Positions 5,735-5,869 of a DNA stretch of 5,869 nucleotides are shown here, in pieces. This DNA is from Myxococcales bacterium (GTDB lineage: Bacteria; Myxococcota_A; Polyangia; Polyangiales; Polyangiaceae). Every line of letters begins with the position of its first letter. The stretch's first letter is position 1. The stretch is from positions 1-5,869 of the forward strand of contig JAAFHJ010000332.1 in the NCBI GenBank assembly GCA_013298325.1. Reading direction: 5' to 3'. The notes under the pieces were generated by a model. The model had not been told where the DNA came from. It saw only the letters and a program-made list of their open reading frames with translations, and did no database searches. The translations under genes were made by a program, and so were the position numbers.

Positions 5735-5869
5735 GCAGGGGGGACGCTATCATGCGGTTCTGCAGTTCTGCGTTCCGTCGTCGACGATTCCCAAGGTGGT
5801 CGCGCTACCTCGCGCGCGGTGCCCGTCGTGCGCCAAACGATGCTTGCGGCGATCGTGCGCCAAGCGTTA
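5735..5869. other. Upstream region of the kinase gene, no gene supported
   Basis: The kinase promoter should lie here, but I find no convincing -35/-10 pair. TCGTGCGCCAA occurs twice, at 5826-5836 and 5853-5863, 27 bases apart, and might be a regulator site or part of a gene that ends beyond the window. A plus-strand frame from an ATG at 5752 stays open to the window end, but its codon use is unlike the real genes. Confidence 0.35.

Noticed and set aside
5752..5869. Partial plus-strand gene starting at ATG 5752, with a purine-rich AGGGGGG upstream.
   Set aside because: Its 39 codons have low third-position GC compared with the real genes, and the product is an Arg-rich sequence with no recognisable motif. 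It cannot be judged without more sequence.

Overview
This 5.9-kb, GC-rich window looks chromosomal and most likely comes from a myxobacterium (Myxococcota, Polyangia-like). The grounds are a MYXO-CTERM-type C-terminal sorting signal, a lipoprotein with an Asp/Gly/Ser/Thr-rich linker, a cytosolic Hanks-type Ser/Thr kinase, and strongly GC-rich codon use. This is inferred from gene content; there is no rRNA or other direct taxonomic marker. All five supportable genes lie on the minus strand, so in transcription order the window reads from high to low coordinates.

In that order: (1) a 135-bp upstream stretch with a small direct repeat; (2) a Ser/Thr protein kinase with a complete catalytic core and a low-complexity tail (5734-4505); (3) a 444-bp gene-free stretch dominated by five tandem 42-bp repeats; (4) a ribosomal silencing factor, RsfS, with a Lys/Ala/Thr-rich N-terminal extension and a TTG start set by a good Shine-Dalgarno (4060-3437), followed by a hairpin/T-tract terminator; (5) a predicted outer-membrane beta-barrel with one N-terminal c-type heme motif (3348-2077); (6) eight bases further on, a small secreted monoheme protein with a Ca-binding-like Asp repeat and a MYXO-CTERM tail (2068-1568), followed by a second terminator; (7) a lipoprotein with a C-terminal ferritin-like di-iron domain (1427-45).

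The part that most merits attention is 1427-3348. A heme-fused barrel and a surface-sorted monoheme protein form a tight two-gene operon, and their heme regions share a motif (CxxCH, then Gly-Gly, then an aromatic-Gly-basic stretch). The barrel's architecture recalls the fused cytochrome-porin Cyc2 of iron oxidisers. A separately transcribed, probably envelope-anchored di-iron protein follows. A role in electron transfer or iron redox chemistry across the outer membrane is a reasonable hypothesis but is not proven by the sequence. The kinase and rsfS look like ordinary chromosomal neighbours with no evident functional link to that pair. No mobile element, tRNA, rRNA or CRISPR array is visible.
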